A stretch of DNA of 64,000 bases from Brachycybe producta (GCA_036925085.1 JAUPFP010000063.1:383075-447074); one strand, 5' to 3'; counted from the first letter of the stretch, positions 12,101 to 20,903 are shown. Notes: generated by a model from the letters alone, not told the origin. Translations and numbers: made by a program.

Positions 12101-13218
12101 GTTTTAAATTTTTTAAAACGGGTTTAAGACTGTTTGAAGTGGATTTAAACGAGTTTAAATTTATTAAAAGCGGTTTAAGACAGTTTGAACTGGATTAAAC
12201 AATTTTGAGTGGATTAAAACGGTTTTAAATTTATTAAAACGGTTGTAAGATAGTTTGAAGTGAATTAAAACGGTTTTAAATTTATTAAAACGGTTGTAAG
12301 ATAGTTTGAACTGGATTAAAACAATTTTGAGTAGATTAAAACGGTTTTAAATTTATTAAAACGATTGTAAGATAGTTTGAAGTGGATTAAAACGGTTTTA
12401 AATTTATTCAAACGGCTGTATGACAGTTTGAACTACTAGATTAAAACAAGTATGTGTGGATTAAAACGGTTTTAACTTTTAAGACAGTTTAAAACAGGAT
12501 TAAAACAATAATGAGTGGATTAAAACAGATTCAAATGGAGTAAAACGGTTATAAAATGGTTTAGAACAAGTCACAAAACACTTAAAACATTGTGGAAAAC
12601 GGGTTCGAAACTTGTAAAAAAAAATAGTACAGAAAACAAATTTAAAAGAAAATTTAAAAAATGATGGAATTTTCGGAGGTTTTTTGTAAAAAAAATGATA
12701 GAATTTTCGGGGTTTTTTTTTTGTAAAAAAAATGATAGAATTTTCGGGGGTTTTTTTTGTAAAAAAAATGATAAAATTTTCGGTTTTTTTTTTTGTAAAA
12801 AAAATGATAGAATTTTCGGGGTTTTTTTGTAAAAAAAAAATGATAGAATTTTCGGGGGGGGGGGGGGGGGGGGGGGGTTGTAAAAAAAATGATAAAATTT
12901 TTGGGGTTTTTTTCTAAAAAAAAATGATAGAATTTTCCGTGGTTTTTTTTTGTATAAAAAAAATGATAAAATTTTTGGGGTTTTTTTTTTGTAAAAAAAA
13001 TGATAGAATTTTTGGGGTTTTTTTTTTGTAAAAAAAAAAATGATAGAATTTTCGGGTTTTTTTTGTAAAACAAAATTTGCCAAATTGTTTGAACTTACCT
13101 CCAATCGAGTCAAAGCTCCGATATCGGTACCATATTCAACACTGATATCACCGTGTCCACTACTAGTTCCACTCGAACGGTACACATATTTGCTAGATTT
13201 ACTTATTGATGAAGCCAT
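2927..13218 (-). CDS. Paramyosin gene, 5' part (ten coding exons, residues 1-515)
   Basis: Paramyosin is the coiled-coil rod protein forming the core of invertebrate muscle thick filaments. Exons (minus strand) are 13099-13218, 9651-9707, 7047-7133, 6794-6960, 5779-5857, 4239-4484, 3947-4143, 3733-3865, 3284-3500 and 2927-3167. All joins are GT-AG and phases match throughout. The product starts with a short non-helical head ([16 protein letters not shown], then [10 protein letters not shown]). The rod follows, with family hallmarks: [20 protein letters not shown] at residues 36-55, [88 protein letters not shown] and [20 protein letters not shown]. There is no motor domain, so it is not a myosin heavy chain. 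Paramyosins are usually about 850-880 residues, so roughly 350 residues lie left of position 1. Introns range from 81 to 3391 bp and carry minisatellites and transposon-like repeats. Confidence 0.96.
3284..3500 (-). CDS. Paramyosin exon 9 (residues 363-434 plus a split Asp)
   Basis: Acceptor AACAACAG, then [20 protein letters not shown] through [12 protein letters not shown] plus a G. Donor GTCAGT at 3278-3283. The G joins AT of exon 10 to give the DDLHEAK motif. Confidence 0.94.
3733..3865 (-). CDS. Paramyosin exon 8 (residues 319-362)
   Basis: Acceptor TTGCAG; the first base completes arginine. Codes [20 protein letters not shown] and then [19 protein letters not shown] up to DLEK. Donor GTAAAC at 3727-3732, phase 0. 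Confidence 0.95.
3947..4143 (-). CDS. Paramyosin exon 7 (residues 253-317 plus a split Arg)
   Basis: Starts [20 protein letters not shown] after acceptor ACAG and ends DEVEEL plus AG of a split arginine, donor GTAAGA at 3941-3946. The join to exon 6 keeps the coiled-coil length expected from the family. Confidence 0.95.
4239..4484 (-). CDS. Paramyosin exon 6 (residues 171-252)
   Basis: Eighty-two codons starting [18 protein letters not shown] and ending [10 protein letters not shown]. The acceptor GATCCAG has a weak pyrimidine tract. The donor is GTACGG at 4233-4238. Phase 0 at both ends. Confidence 0.95.
4640..5550. repeat. ~57-bp minisatellite in paramyosin intron 5
   Basis: About 14 copies of a unit containing TGGGTCTTCTTGATACTTGG, TTCTATTTTAGTTTTGGGGG and TTTTGGTCCATTG. 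As 57 is a multiple of three, it leaves long spurious open frames. The plus strand is G/T-rich. Confidence 0.9.
5779..5857 (-). CDS. Paramyosin exon 5 (residues 145-170)
   Basis: The first G completes the split lysine; [20 protein letters not shown] follows, then NANKEK and donor GTGTGA at 5773-5778. [13 protein letters not shown] is strongly conserved in paramyosins. Confidence 0.94.
6073..6650. mobile_element. GGTGGCTT element flanked by TTAA
   Basis: Ends are inverted repeats (GGTTGGCTGAATAGATATTT and, on the minus strand, GGTGGCTTATAGATATTTA), each followed by the block ATGGCGCCACTGCAGTG. TTAA lies on both sides (6069-6072, 6651-6654), the target duplication of piggyBac or Kolobok transposons. 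The interior is an ACTAGAA-type hairpin. No transposase is encoded. It sits in paramyosin intron 4. Confidence 0.75.
6794..6960 (-). CDS. Paramyosin exon 4 (residues 89-143 plus a split Lys)
   Basis: Begins [16 protein letters not shown] after acceptor AATAG and ends at KAKA plus AA of a split lysine codon, donor GTGAGT at 6788-6793. Only 86 bp separate it from exon 3. Confidence 0.94.
7047..7133 (-). CDS. Paramyosin exon 3 (residues 60-88)
   Basis: Twenty-nine codons from [11 protein letters not shown] to EGSSESH, acceptor TTTCAG and donor GTAAGG at 7041-7046, phase 0 at both ends. Confidence 0.95.
7229..8476. repeat. Array of five ACTAGAA hairpin repeats in paramyosin intron 2
   Basis: Palindromes at about 7229-7441, 7523-7733, 7812-8028, 8107-8325 and 8405-8475 (the last lacks its centre). 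Each arm runs TTTTAGAAACTAGAAGGGTA, ATCACTTAAGG and CTTTCAAAATAAACTTTTTA, then reverses. Spacers include TTTTCATTTTTGTTCCCC and TTCGAACTTTTATTATTCTG. Confidence 0.9.
8870..9385. repeat. ~26-bp minisatellite AACTAGAAGAGTAAAGTTAC
   Basis: About 17 tandem units of ACTAGAAGAGTAAAGTTACT followed by GATCAA, some with an extra GGA. The unit matches the outer tip of the ACTAGAA hairpin family, so it probably expanded from one hairpin end. Confidence 0.9.
9651..9707 (-). CDS. Paramyosin exon 2 (residues 41-59)
   Basis: Nineteen codons ([19 protein letters not shown]) after a T-rich tract and CAG, with donor GTAACG at 9645-9650. Phase 0 at both ends. This is the most conserved start of the paramyosin rod. 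Confidence 0.95.
10040..10655. repeat. ~175-bp tandem units with ACTAGAAGAG ends
   Basis: Three direct units begin near 10043, 10221 and 10393 with TTTTAGAAACTAGAAGAGTA and share CACTTCAAGTTGGACCA and CAAATTTCTTCATTT. An inverted ACTAGAA end closes the set at about 10630-10650. In paramyosin intron 1. Confidence 0.8.
10656..11099. other. Non-repeat part of paramyosin intron 1
   Basis: No exon or clear repeat found. Some insects use an internal promoter here to make a shorter paramyosin, but I see no TATA box or exon supporting that. Confidence 0.4.
11100..12560. repeat. Degenerate tandem repeat rich in AAAACGGTTTTAAA
   Basis: Starts with a G run (11266-11283), then irregular ~50-60-bp units from about 11560, containing GATTAAAACGGTTTTAAATT, TATTAAAACGGTTGTAAGA and TAGTTTGAAGTGGA. 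Self-complementary blocks near 12055-12125 form a short hairpin. In paramyosin intron 1. Confidence 0.75.
12645..13078. repeat. ~38-bp minisatellite next to paramyosin exon 1
   Basis: About eleven units of AAAAAAATGATAGAATTTTC followed by G and T runs. One unit has 24 consecutive G at 12854-12877. The array ends only ~15 bp from the exon 1 donor. Long open frames here are repeat artefacts. Confidence 0.9.
13099..13218 (-). CDS. Paramyosin coding exon 1 (residues 1-40)
   Basis: The start ATG is at 13216-13218 and the exon ends in LTRLE with donor GTAAGT at 13093-13098, phase 0. The segment is the non-helical N-terminal head plus the first rod residues. The ATG is preferred because the family head (SKYVYRSS) follows directly. 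Confidence 0.95.
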
Positions 13219-13760
13219 TTTTCTTTAAAGAATTATTCTAGAAATATTAGCAATAATTATTAATTTTTTTTTAAAAAATAAATTGAAAAATTATTAATGA
13301 TTTTTCTTCTTTTTTTTTTTTCTCACCTTTTTTTCAAACAAAAATTTGTTTAAAATAATTGGATAAAATTGAATAAATCTAAGCCACGCGAAAACTTAGA
13401 CTTTTTTTTCGAGAAATATAAAAACTTCGATGAACACACAGTTCAGTCTCAAAACAGGGAACCGTCGAAACAGGGAACCGTTCCCGGGAAACTACTCTGA
13501 AGATTTGAACTGAAAGACAGACAGAGAAAGAGAGAAAAGGTGGAAAATGTTAAAAGATGTTTTTTTCTGTGTCTTGAAACGGAAAAAAAAAAATTTAAGA
13601 GAAAAACTTTTTTTTCTTCTAAAGGCACATTTTTTCCTCTTTCTACCCTCTTACTTTTTTTGGTACCTTCTACTTTTTAAGAGCTCAAGTTACTACTTTA
13701 AAGACACACACAGAATTGGGAGAACTGTTTCTTCAGGACTTTCCTTATATAGCCATTACT
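13219..13760 (-). promoter_or_regulatory. Probable paramyosin promoter and 5' UTR
   Basis: On the minus strand a good TATA box (CTATATAAGG) sits at 13743-13752, so transcription could start near 13715-13726. Its complement, CCTTATATAG, is also close to a CArG box, the SRF site common in muscle genes. A possible donor (AAAG then GTGAGA at 13321-13326) and acceptor (TTTCTAG, exon resuming at 13237) suggest a non-coding first exon and an ~89-bp intron before the ATG. The TATA box is seen directly; start site and UTR intron are inferred. Confidence 0.5.
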
Positions 13761-14005
13761 ATCTGGTATTAAGAACAAACTTTTTTTGTTGTTTTAAAAA
13801 AAGCGGGGAGGTTAAACCACTAAAAAGAACAGCCTTGAAGTAAAAAAAGGTTTTTCTAGTTTAGAGAAAAAAAAAAGTTTTGAGAGATGACTGTCGAGAG
13901 AGACATGAGAGTTTCTCGGGAGATTCTCTCTCTAAGCATCATCATCATCATCATCATCATTTGATGCATCAACACTTATCTGTCATACGCTTTAATTGAG
14001 CAGTG

Positions 14006-14013
14006 TGACGTCA
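14006..14013. promoter_or_regulatory. TGACGTCA (CRE palindrome) upstream of paramyosin
   Basis: A perfect CREB/ATF consensus about 255 bp upstream of the candidate TATA box, in non-repeat sequence. A (CAT)n run lies just nearer the gene at 13937-13960. Function is inferred from the motif only. Confidence 0.35.
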
Positions 14014-14194
14014 TTTGACAGTTATGCAAACAGCAACAACAAAAAAATAACTTCGAGGGAAATCGGAAACTAAAGACTTGATTCTTTATTCTGTAAAAAC
14101 ATATCTAGAAAGGTGATTGTTCTGCATTCTAATCTTCTAGATAATTCTGTAAAAGAAAAAAGAATTTCCGGATATGCTTGATTTTTTTGTTCCT

Positions 14195-14770
14195 ATTTTC
14201 TACTCAAATATGAGGTCTTAGAAAGTCTTATATGCAGGAAGCTATTTTGCAAACATGTCACACAATAAAGGTTACCATATTATTCAATTTAATTTTTTTG
14301 AGACAGCCATTTTCTACTCAAATATTAGAAAGGTTCATATGAAAGGAATCCATTTTGCAAACAAGTCGTCTACATATACACAATAAAGGTTACCATTTTA
14401 TTCAATTTAATCTTCTTGAGACAGCCATTTTCTACTCAAATATGAGGCTTTAAAAAGTCTTATATGCAGGAAGCCATTTTGCAAACATGTCACACATTGA
14501 AGGTTACCCTATTATTAAATTTAATACATATACACAATAAAAGTTACCATTTTTATTCAATTTAATACTACTTGAAACAGCCATTTTCTTCTCAATTATG
14601 AGGTCTTAGAAAGATTCATATGAAAGGAGGCCATTTTGCAAACATGTCGTCTACATATACACAATGAAGGTTACCATATTATTCAATTTAATCTTCTTGA
14701 GACAGCCATTTTCTGCTCGAATATGAGGCTTTAGAAAGTCTTATATGAGAGGATGCCATTTTGCAAACAT
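14195..14770. repeat. ~118-bp tandem repeat (GACAGCCATTTTCTACTCAA)
   Basis: About four and a half units share GACAGCCATTTTCTACTCAA, ATATGAGGTCTTAGAAAGTC, GGAAGCCATTTTGCAAACAT and ATAAAGGTTACCATATTATT. It lies upstream of the paramyosin promoter. Confidence 0.85.
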
Positions 14771-14854
14771 GTTGTCTACAAGGCCCTTTTTACACTTTAA
14801 AACCGCCGATGATTTATGAACAGCTGCATTACTTTTCGACCTCTGAAGAGCAAA

Positions 14855-15205
14855 ATGAAGAAAAACTAGAAAGTGTTTTAGAAACTAGAAGGATAGCTCA
14901 ATCATTTAAGGTTATTTTCATGTTGATACGAGAGCCGTATCTTTCAAAATAAACTTTTTACAGAACAAAAATGAACAAAATATTGTTTTGTCTGTTTAAT
15001 GTTGGATCATTTTCGAACTTGATCTATAAAAAGTTTATTTTGAAAGATATATGTCAACATGAAAATATTCTTAAATTATTTATCTACCCTTCTAGTTTCC
15101 TGTTCATTATGTGCACCTGAGAAACATTTAAACCACTTCAAGAGAGAAATTTGAAAGTGTTTTAGAAACTAGAAGGGTAGCCAATTCACATTAAGGGTTA
15201 TTTGA
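14855..15205. repeat. ACTAGAA hairpin repeat plus an extra half copy
   Basis: A palindrome from AGTGTTTTAGAAACTAGAAG to its complement near 15100, then a left-arm fragment at about 15155-15205. Confidence 0.8.
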
Positions 15206-15699
15206 TGTTGAAATCTTTTAAAATAAGCTTTTTTAATGTTTGAAAATGATTACACTTTTGAGTTTAGGTATTTTTTCACTTGAAAATTACCTTAAAATTC
15301 AAATAAATATTTTCAAAAAGTTTCTGTTTTTAAAATTTTGCTACTTTTGATATTTTTTTCTGTTATATTTTCTAAAAAAAAAAACCAGTAAAACAGAAAA
15401 AAAAGGTTCCTTCAAGTCTTTTATTTCATTTTAGTCGTAAATCAAATGTTTGGCTTTCGGTTTGAAACATTTTGGTCTGTTTTTCTGTGTCTGAAAATGC
15501 GATCAAAAATAGAAATAAGGACAAACTTGTATTTTAAGTTATTCAGAACAAACCGCCGCCATTTTTCTTTTTCTTCTGTTTTTTTTTTTCCTTTTTTTGG
15601 GGATTTTTTTTTAAATATTATTTGAGGTAGAAGACCCTCCTCCTCCAAGTTTGTTCAGAAAGAAGAATTTGAAAGTGTTTTAGAAACTAGAAGAGTAAT
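15206..15699. other. Intergenic AT-rich sequence
   Basis: No gene or clear repeat; poly-A and poly-T stretches, with a short ACTAGAAGAG piece at the right end. Confidence 0.4.
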
Positions 15700-16341
15700 A
15701 ATACCTTGTACACACATATGACTCGCATGAGTTAAATGAATTCAAATTAAATGTGTTTAGGTGAATTATACGGAATCCAGTTAAGGACATGAACACCAAA
15801 TTAAAAATTGACTTTATTATTAAAATATTTTAAATTGAAAATACTCAATCAATATTTTAATGTCAATAGTTTATAAATTATTATTTAAGTATTAACTCAA
15901 TATTTTCAGATTAATTAACTGAATAAATTAAATTCGACATATTGTTTGTTTGTCCTTCACAGGACTCTGTAGAACACGGTTATTATTTAAATGCTTTTAA
16001 ATTATCAGCGGTGTGTCGAAGGTATAATACCTTGTACACACACATGAGTTAAATGAATTCAAATTAAATATGTTTAGGTGAATTATACGGAATCCAGTTA
16101 AGGACATGAACCAAATTAAAAATTGACTTTATTATTAATATTTTAAAATTGAAATACGAAATCAATATTTTAATGTCAATAATTTATATAAATTATATTT
16201 AAGTATTTAACTCAATATTTTCAGATTAATTAACTGAATAAATTTGAATTCGACATATTGTTTGTTTGTCCTTCACAGGGCTCTGTAGAACACGTTTATT
16301 ATTTAAATGCATTTAAATTATCAGCTGTGTGTGTAGTAGTT
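15700..16341. mobile_element. Two tandem ATACCTTGTACACAC elements
   Basis: Copies at about 15700-16024 and 16025-16341 in the same orientation. Each starts ATACCTTGTACACAC and ends in an ATGCATTTAAATTATCAGC-type block. The pair is inserted within an ACTAGAA hairpin end (GAAGAGTAATA). Confidence 0.8.
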
Positions 16342-16439
16342 ATAAATCAATTAAATGATATGACAATTAAAATGATGTTTTGACAATGCGTCTTGCAGCA
16401 CTTTGGATCTTAAAGTCCCTCTGCCATATGCCAACCGGC

Positions 16440-16930
16440 TACTTGCAGACTAATTGTAATTTTATCATATTTTTCAATATCTTTAAAAATAAACGTTTTT
16501 TTTTTTGGACAGAAAATTTGGAGAGAAAACAATCTTTCATAAACCGGTTTGGGTAGAACCGAACCGGTTCTACTCTGATTGGAACCAATTTAATCGGTTC
16601 GCAGTTTGCGATTTTTTTTTGGGGGGGGGGGAACTGGTTCTGATCAGTGATCTTGATCGGTTCTTGACGAACCGGTTCCAAATATGCATTAGCAGATTTG
16701 CGCAGCACATTATGCGCAAATTTGTTAATGTGTTTGAACCGGTTCGTAAATATTGACGAACTGATCAGAACCGGTTCCGAACATTTCTAGTTTCTAAAAC
16801 AGACTTTCAATTTCTCTTTAGTGTTGCTGTTCTGAAAAGTAGAATAACCAGATTTTCAAAATGAACTAACTGTTCATAAAACATCTTCAGTGATTGATTT
16901 ACTCTTCTAGTTTTTAAAACATTCCTATGT
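16440..16930. repeat. ACTAGAA hairpin fragments around a GAACCGGTTC-rich insert
   Basis: Between hairpin-family ends lies about 250 bp with repeated GAACCGGTTC palindromes and a G run at about 16621-16630. No gene found. Confidence 0.55.
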
Positions 16931-16955
16931 GCTTTTTATACGCAGAAAATAATCA

Positions 16956-17545
16956 AGGGCCTCATTACAGAAATTCTAATAAGACTGTCATATGACGGTA
17001 AATTAGTCATATCTTAGCTCATTACATTGTAACAGTCACAAAAGCAAATTTCAAAATATTATGACAAATATTGTCATATGACTGCCAACAATATTATGAC
17101 AAATATTGTCATATGACTGCCATTTACTAATGTACAACATACTATGACAGTCATAAAACATTATCGCAAACAGTGACATCATGAGATATGATTGTCACGA
17201 TTTTATGACTTTTTTCTTTAATGAGGCTCCTGGAGTCAGTGATGTCGTTACAGAAAGAAAATAATTGAAAATATGACAAATATTGTCATATGACTCATAA
17301 ATATTATGACAAATGTTGTCATATGACTGTCATAAATATTATGACAAATATTGTCATATGACTGCCAACAATATTATGACAAATATTGTCATATGACTGC
17401 CAACAATATTATGACAAATATTGTCATATGACCGCCATTTACTGATGTACACCATATTATGACAGTCATAAATCAATAACACACAAGCAGTGACATCATA
17501 AGATATGATTGTCATAACTTTATGACATTTTTTTTTCCGTATGGT
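16956..17545. repeat. Repeats of ATGACAAATATTGTCATATG within GCCTCATTA ends
   Basis: A first block is bounded by GGGCCTCATTACAGAAA and TTTCTTTAATGAGGCTCC (to about 17229), and a second related block follows to about 17545. The inner unit ATGACAAATATTGTCATATG is itself a palindrome, repeated about seven times. Confidence 0.8.
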
Positions 17546-17936
17546 TTCACTTAAAACTTTCTTTTCCTGTCTTTTCTATAGATGGCGCTGTTTGTTATTT
17601 ATGCAATAACACATTACAAAAGTATAGAAAAGTAACACCAGGTGACGCACAAGTCGTATGGTGAGTGGGAGATCCAATGAAATCACTGTTTTTGTTTCTA
17701 AGTTTTGAAATGTTGTGTTTTTTAACTGTTGGCAACAAACAAACTTAAAAGTGAAAAATGAAATCCTTTTATGGTTTGAAAATTTCTTAATTTTCTAAAT
17801 TTAACCCTTTTGCCAAAATTTAAATTTGTTGTCCACCTTCTTTATTTCGGAAGGGTTACGACTTTTACGTGAATAAACGATGCGTAAATACGAAGGAATT
17901 AGAAAAAAGAATAATATTTTTCGAAAGAAACTTTAA

Positions 17937-18004
17937 GGTGGCTTTATAGATGGTTATTTTGCTTTTGTCCCACCGGATGGCGCCACTGCAGTGGGACTAA
18001 TGCT
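17937..18004. mobile_element. Left arm of a GGTGGCTT/TTAA element, interrupted
   Basis: TTAA at 17933-17936, then GGTGGCTTTATAGATGGTTA and ATGGCGCCACTGCAGTGGGA. The copy breaks off where the ACAGGCAATT element begins, so the latter inserted into or next to it. Confidence 0.65.
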
Positions 18005-18208
18005 CAGGCAATTAGAAATCGGGGCAAACAGAAATTGGTTCCGCCCTTTTTATGACGATCGGCAACTTCTAATTGTTTGTTGTGTGGTTCGACGTTGAAA
18101 AGGGGCGGAGCATGCGACGTCAGACTACATAACCAACCAATTAGAAGTTGCGTTCGTCATAAAAAGGGCGGAGCCAACTTCTGTTCGTCCCGTTTTCTAA
18201 TTGCCTGT
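18005..18208. mobile_element. ACAGGCAATTAG palindromic MITE, copy 1
   Basis: About 204 bp, nearly a full inverted repeat: CAGGCAATTAGAAATCGGGG at the left and CGTTTTCTAATTGCCTGT at the right. Its CRE-like core has changed to CGACGTCA. Confidence 0.85.
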
Positions 18209-18307
18209 TAAAATGGTTTATTTTGAAATAAGTGAATGATTTTGTCAGATTCATTTGTGTTTTCAATTATAAACATTTTGTTGCGTTGTTAATGGTATTT
18301 GAAGAAC

Positions 18308-18312
18308 AAAAA
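18308..18312 (-). terminator. RNA polymerase III terminator (TTTTT) of tRNA-Ser
   Basis: Five T residues on the transcribed sense about 9 nt after the tRNA 3' end, the usual Pol III stop. Confidence 0.75.
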
Positions 18313-18320
18313 TAGACTTT

Positions 18321-18402
18321 CGACGAGGATGGGATTCGAACCCACGCGGGGAGACCCCATTGGATTAGCAGTCCAACGCCTTAACCACTCGGCCACCTCG
18401 TC
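18321..18402 (-). tRNA. tRNA-Ser (anticodon GCT)
   Basis: Complete 82-nt tRNA on the minus strand, reading AGC/AGT serine codons. The acceptor stem GACGAGG pairs with CCTCGTC, followed by discriminator G. Box A is TGGCCGAGTGG and box B is GGTTCGAATCC. The anticodon loop CTGCTAA carries GCT. The long variable arm (GGGG with CCCC) is typical of serine tRNAs. No intron and no encoded CCA. Intact stems argue against a SINE or pseudogene. Confidence 0.96.
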
Positions 18403-18469
18403 TTATGTGTCGCTTTGTTTGAATCTAAACACTTTTGATAGAATTTCACATATGGCTGGCTACACTGGT

Positions 18470-19320
18470 TGTTCATTGATTTATTAAACATTATGACGTC
18501 ACGTTTAAAGATTTGGATGTGACGTCAAACACACTGATGAAATAGATCAACGATCTATCGTTGAAATAGATGAATAAGGGAATCTGCTGTACAAGGGGAC
18601 GACATGGAGAGTGAATCACGTACACAGGCAATTAGAAATCGGGACAAACAGAAGTTGGCTCTGCCCTTTTTGTGACGATCAGCAACTTCTAATTGGTTGG
18701 TGATGTAATCTGACGTCACATGCTCAGCCCCTTTTCAACGTCGAACCACACAACAAACCAATTAGAAGTTGCCGTTTGTCATAAAAGGGCGGAGCCAACT
18801 TCCGTTTGTCCCGATTTCTAATTGCCTGTATCTCGTACACTCTGTTGTGAATTTATGAATCTCGTATTAACGAGACTCTTGAATGATTTTTCTCTTATGT
18901 CGTTTACCTTACTTCAGCGATTTATCAAACATTATGGCGTCACAGTAAAATAATTATATGGATGTGACGTCAAACACACGGATTAAATCGATGAATAACG
19001 GAATTTGCTGTAAAAGAGGACGATATTGGGAGTGAATCTCGTACGCCCTGTTGTGAATCTATGAATCTAATAGTAACAACTAACGAGACTCTTACATGAT
19101 TTTTCTCTATGTCGTTCATCGATGAATCAAACATTATGGCGTCACAGTCAAAAAACTATATGGACAAACATGGTCAAACATAAATTAAATCGATGAATAA
19201 CAGAATCTGCTGTACAAAAGGACGATATTGAGAGTGATTCTCGTACGCTCTGTTGTGAATCTATGAATCTCGTAGTCAAGAGACTCATACATGAGTTTTA
19301 TCTATGTCGGTCCCCTTGCT
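18470..19320. repeat. Three ~200-bp direct repeats (AAACATTATGGCGTCACAGT)
   Basis: Units begin near 18480, 18925 and 19125. They share AACATTATGRCGTCAC, ATCTGCTGTACAA, GAGTGAATCTCGTACG, TGTTGTGAATCTATGAATCT and ACGAGACTCTTACATGA. The first unit is split by the MITE at 18624-18829. Several TGACGTCA sites lie inside (18494, 18520, 18965), with another just past the last unit (19339). Confidence 0.85.
18624..18829. mobile_element. ACAGGCAATTAG MITE, copy 2, with 9-bp target duplication
   Basis: ACAGGCAATTAGAAATCGGG to CCGATTTCTAATTGCCTGT. The flanks ATCACGTAC (18615-18623) and ATCTCGTAC (18830-18838) match 8 of 9. A TGACGTCA lies at 18711-18718. Confidence 0.9.
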
Positions 19321-19696
19321 GCAGTATATCTATGAACGTGACGTCACACTGCTTGATTGCCGATTTTAGATTCAATGTTCAATAGATGGCGTCACTAATC
19401 TCGAAGGTAAAAAAATTATACAACATGTCTACAAATAAACATTACATTGTACAGTATGTTTATAAAAGATTTAACAAAAAAGGAAAGCAAAATATTTGTA
19501 AAAAAAAAAAGTTTATTAAATTTAACATTTTAAATCAGGATCTGATTTAAAATAAACTGAAATATACTGAAATCGTTTTAAAGTGTAAACGAGGCTTTGT
19601 AAACTCGTGATTATTCTGTCTTTCAGGTACAAAATTAAGAGAAACTTGAATGTTAAAGAAAAACTTATAAATACTTTAGAAACTAGAAGAGAGTAA
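19321..19696. other. Intergenic sequence without a recognised gene
   Basis: One TGACGTCA at 19339-19346, otherwise AT-rich, ending in a short ACTAGAAGAG fragment. Confidence 0.4.
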
Positions 19697-20213
19697 TACC
19701 TAGTACACACACACCTGATAATTTAAATGCATTTAAATAAAATTTAAAAATAAAATAAAAATAAAATTAAATAAATTTAGTATTTCAATTTTAAAATATT
19801 AATAATAAAGTCAATTTTTATTTGGTGCTCATGTCCTTAACTGGATTCCGTATAATTCACCTAAACACATTTAATTTGAATTCATTTAACTAATGTGTGT
19901 ACAAGGTATAATACATAATACACACGTGATAATTTAAATGCATTTAAATAATAAACGTGTTCTACGGAGCCCTGTGAAGGACAAACAAACAATATGTCGA
20001 ATTCAATTTATTCAGTTAATTAATCTGAAAATATTGAATTAATATTTAAATATAAAATATAAACTATTGAAAAAATATTGATTTGGTATTTCAATTTTAA
20101 AATATTAATAATAAAGTCAATTTTTATTTGGTTTCGTGTCCTTAACTGGATTCCGTATAATTCACCTAAACACATTTAATTTGAATTCATTTAACTCATG
20201 TGTGCAGACGGTA
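19697..20213. mobile_element. Two ATACCTTGTACACAC elements, first one truncated
   Basis: The first copy (to about 19911) lacks much of its middle. The second (about 19912-20213) is near full length, in the same orientation. They share ATTTAAATGCATTTAAAT and TCCTTAACTGGATTCCGTAT. Confidence 0.8.
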
Positions 20214-20277
20214 TAACTGAATTACGTAAGGTGTAAACGCGCCCTTGAACTCTCATTATTTTTTTCAGGTGCAAAAT

Positions 20278-20645
20278 GAAGAGAAACTTTAATATGTTTT
20301 AAAAACTAGAAAGGGTAGCTTAATCATTTGAAGGTATTTTCATGTTTGATATCTTTCAAAATAAGCTTTTTTATGGCGGTTTGAAAATGAAAATGACCGG
20401 TTTTTCCAAACTATTTTCACCCTTTTTCAAACTGTCATAAAAAGTTTATTTTGAAAGATATCATCATTGAAAAAACTTTTAGCATTATCACCAACTATTC
20501 TAGTTTCTAAAACAGCTTTGAATTTTTTTTTCGTAACGTTCGCTTCAAAAATAGGGGTTCTAAGAGACCTCCTATAGAACACACTAGCTACTGCAGTGGC
20601 GCCACCTGATAGGACAAAAATAAAATAAATATCTATGCAGCCACC
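20278..20645. mobile_element. ACTAGAA hairpin joined to the right arm of a GGTGGCTT/TTAA element
   Basis: A hairpin from AAAACTAGAAAGGGTAGC to TCTAGTTTCTAAAACAGC, then the TTAA-family right arm (CTACTGCAGTGGCGCCACCT to GCAGCCACC) with TTAA at 20646-20649. The same association occurs at 6073-6650 and 51889-52771. Confidence 0.65.
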
Positions 20646-20739
20646 TTAAGGCTACAAAATTTGTAAAAAAAAATGCACATTTGAAATGCGATTCTAATAT
20701 ATTATATATTGCAATATTTGAAAATATACAAATAATAAA

Positions 20740-20745
20740 TTTATT
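20740..20745 (-). terminator. Poly(A) signal AATAAA of the MEAK7-like gene
   Basis: Perfect AATAAA on the minus strand 30 nt after the stop codon. Confidence 0.6.
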
Positions 20746-20774
20746 AATAATAATTATAACTAAATTTTTCTTAT

Positions 20775-20903
20775 TTATTCAGAGATTTCTTCGATTTTCG
20801 CATCGGCTTTACGAATATCTTCACTAATCGGAGTTTTTCCAACCATTTCCAAGATGGCTTTAAGTTCCGGATCCATCGTATCGAGTGCGCTTCGTCTCGT
20901 ATT
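20775..20903 (-). CDS. MEAK7-like exon 6 (residues 422-463 and stop)
   Basis: Acceptor TTTATAG, then NTRRSALDTMDPELKAILEM to DAKIEEISE and TAA at 20775-20777. Confidence 0.93.
   Translation of the reverse strand, partial: NTRRSALDTMDPELKAILEMVGKTPISEDIRKADAKIEEISE

Noticed and set aside
12571-13078. Continuation of paramyosin exon 1 frame into a Lys/Phe-rich repeat
   Set aside because: The donor GTAAGT after LTRLE and the perfect fit to exon 2 show that this is intron read-through.
18299-18487. 62-codon plus-strand frame
   Set aside because: It runs antisense through tRNA-Ser and has no protein features.
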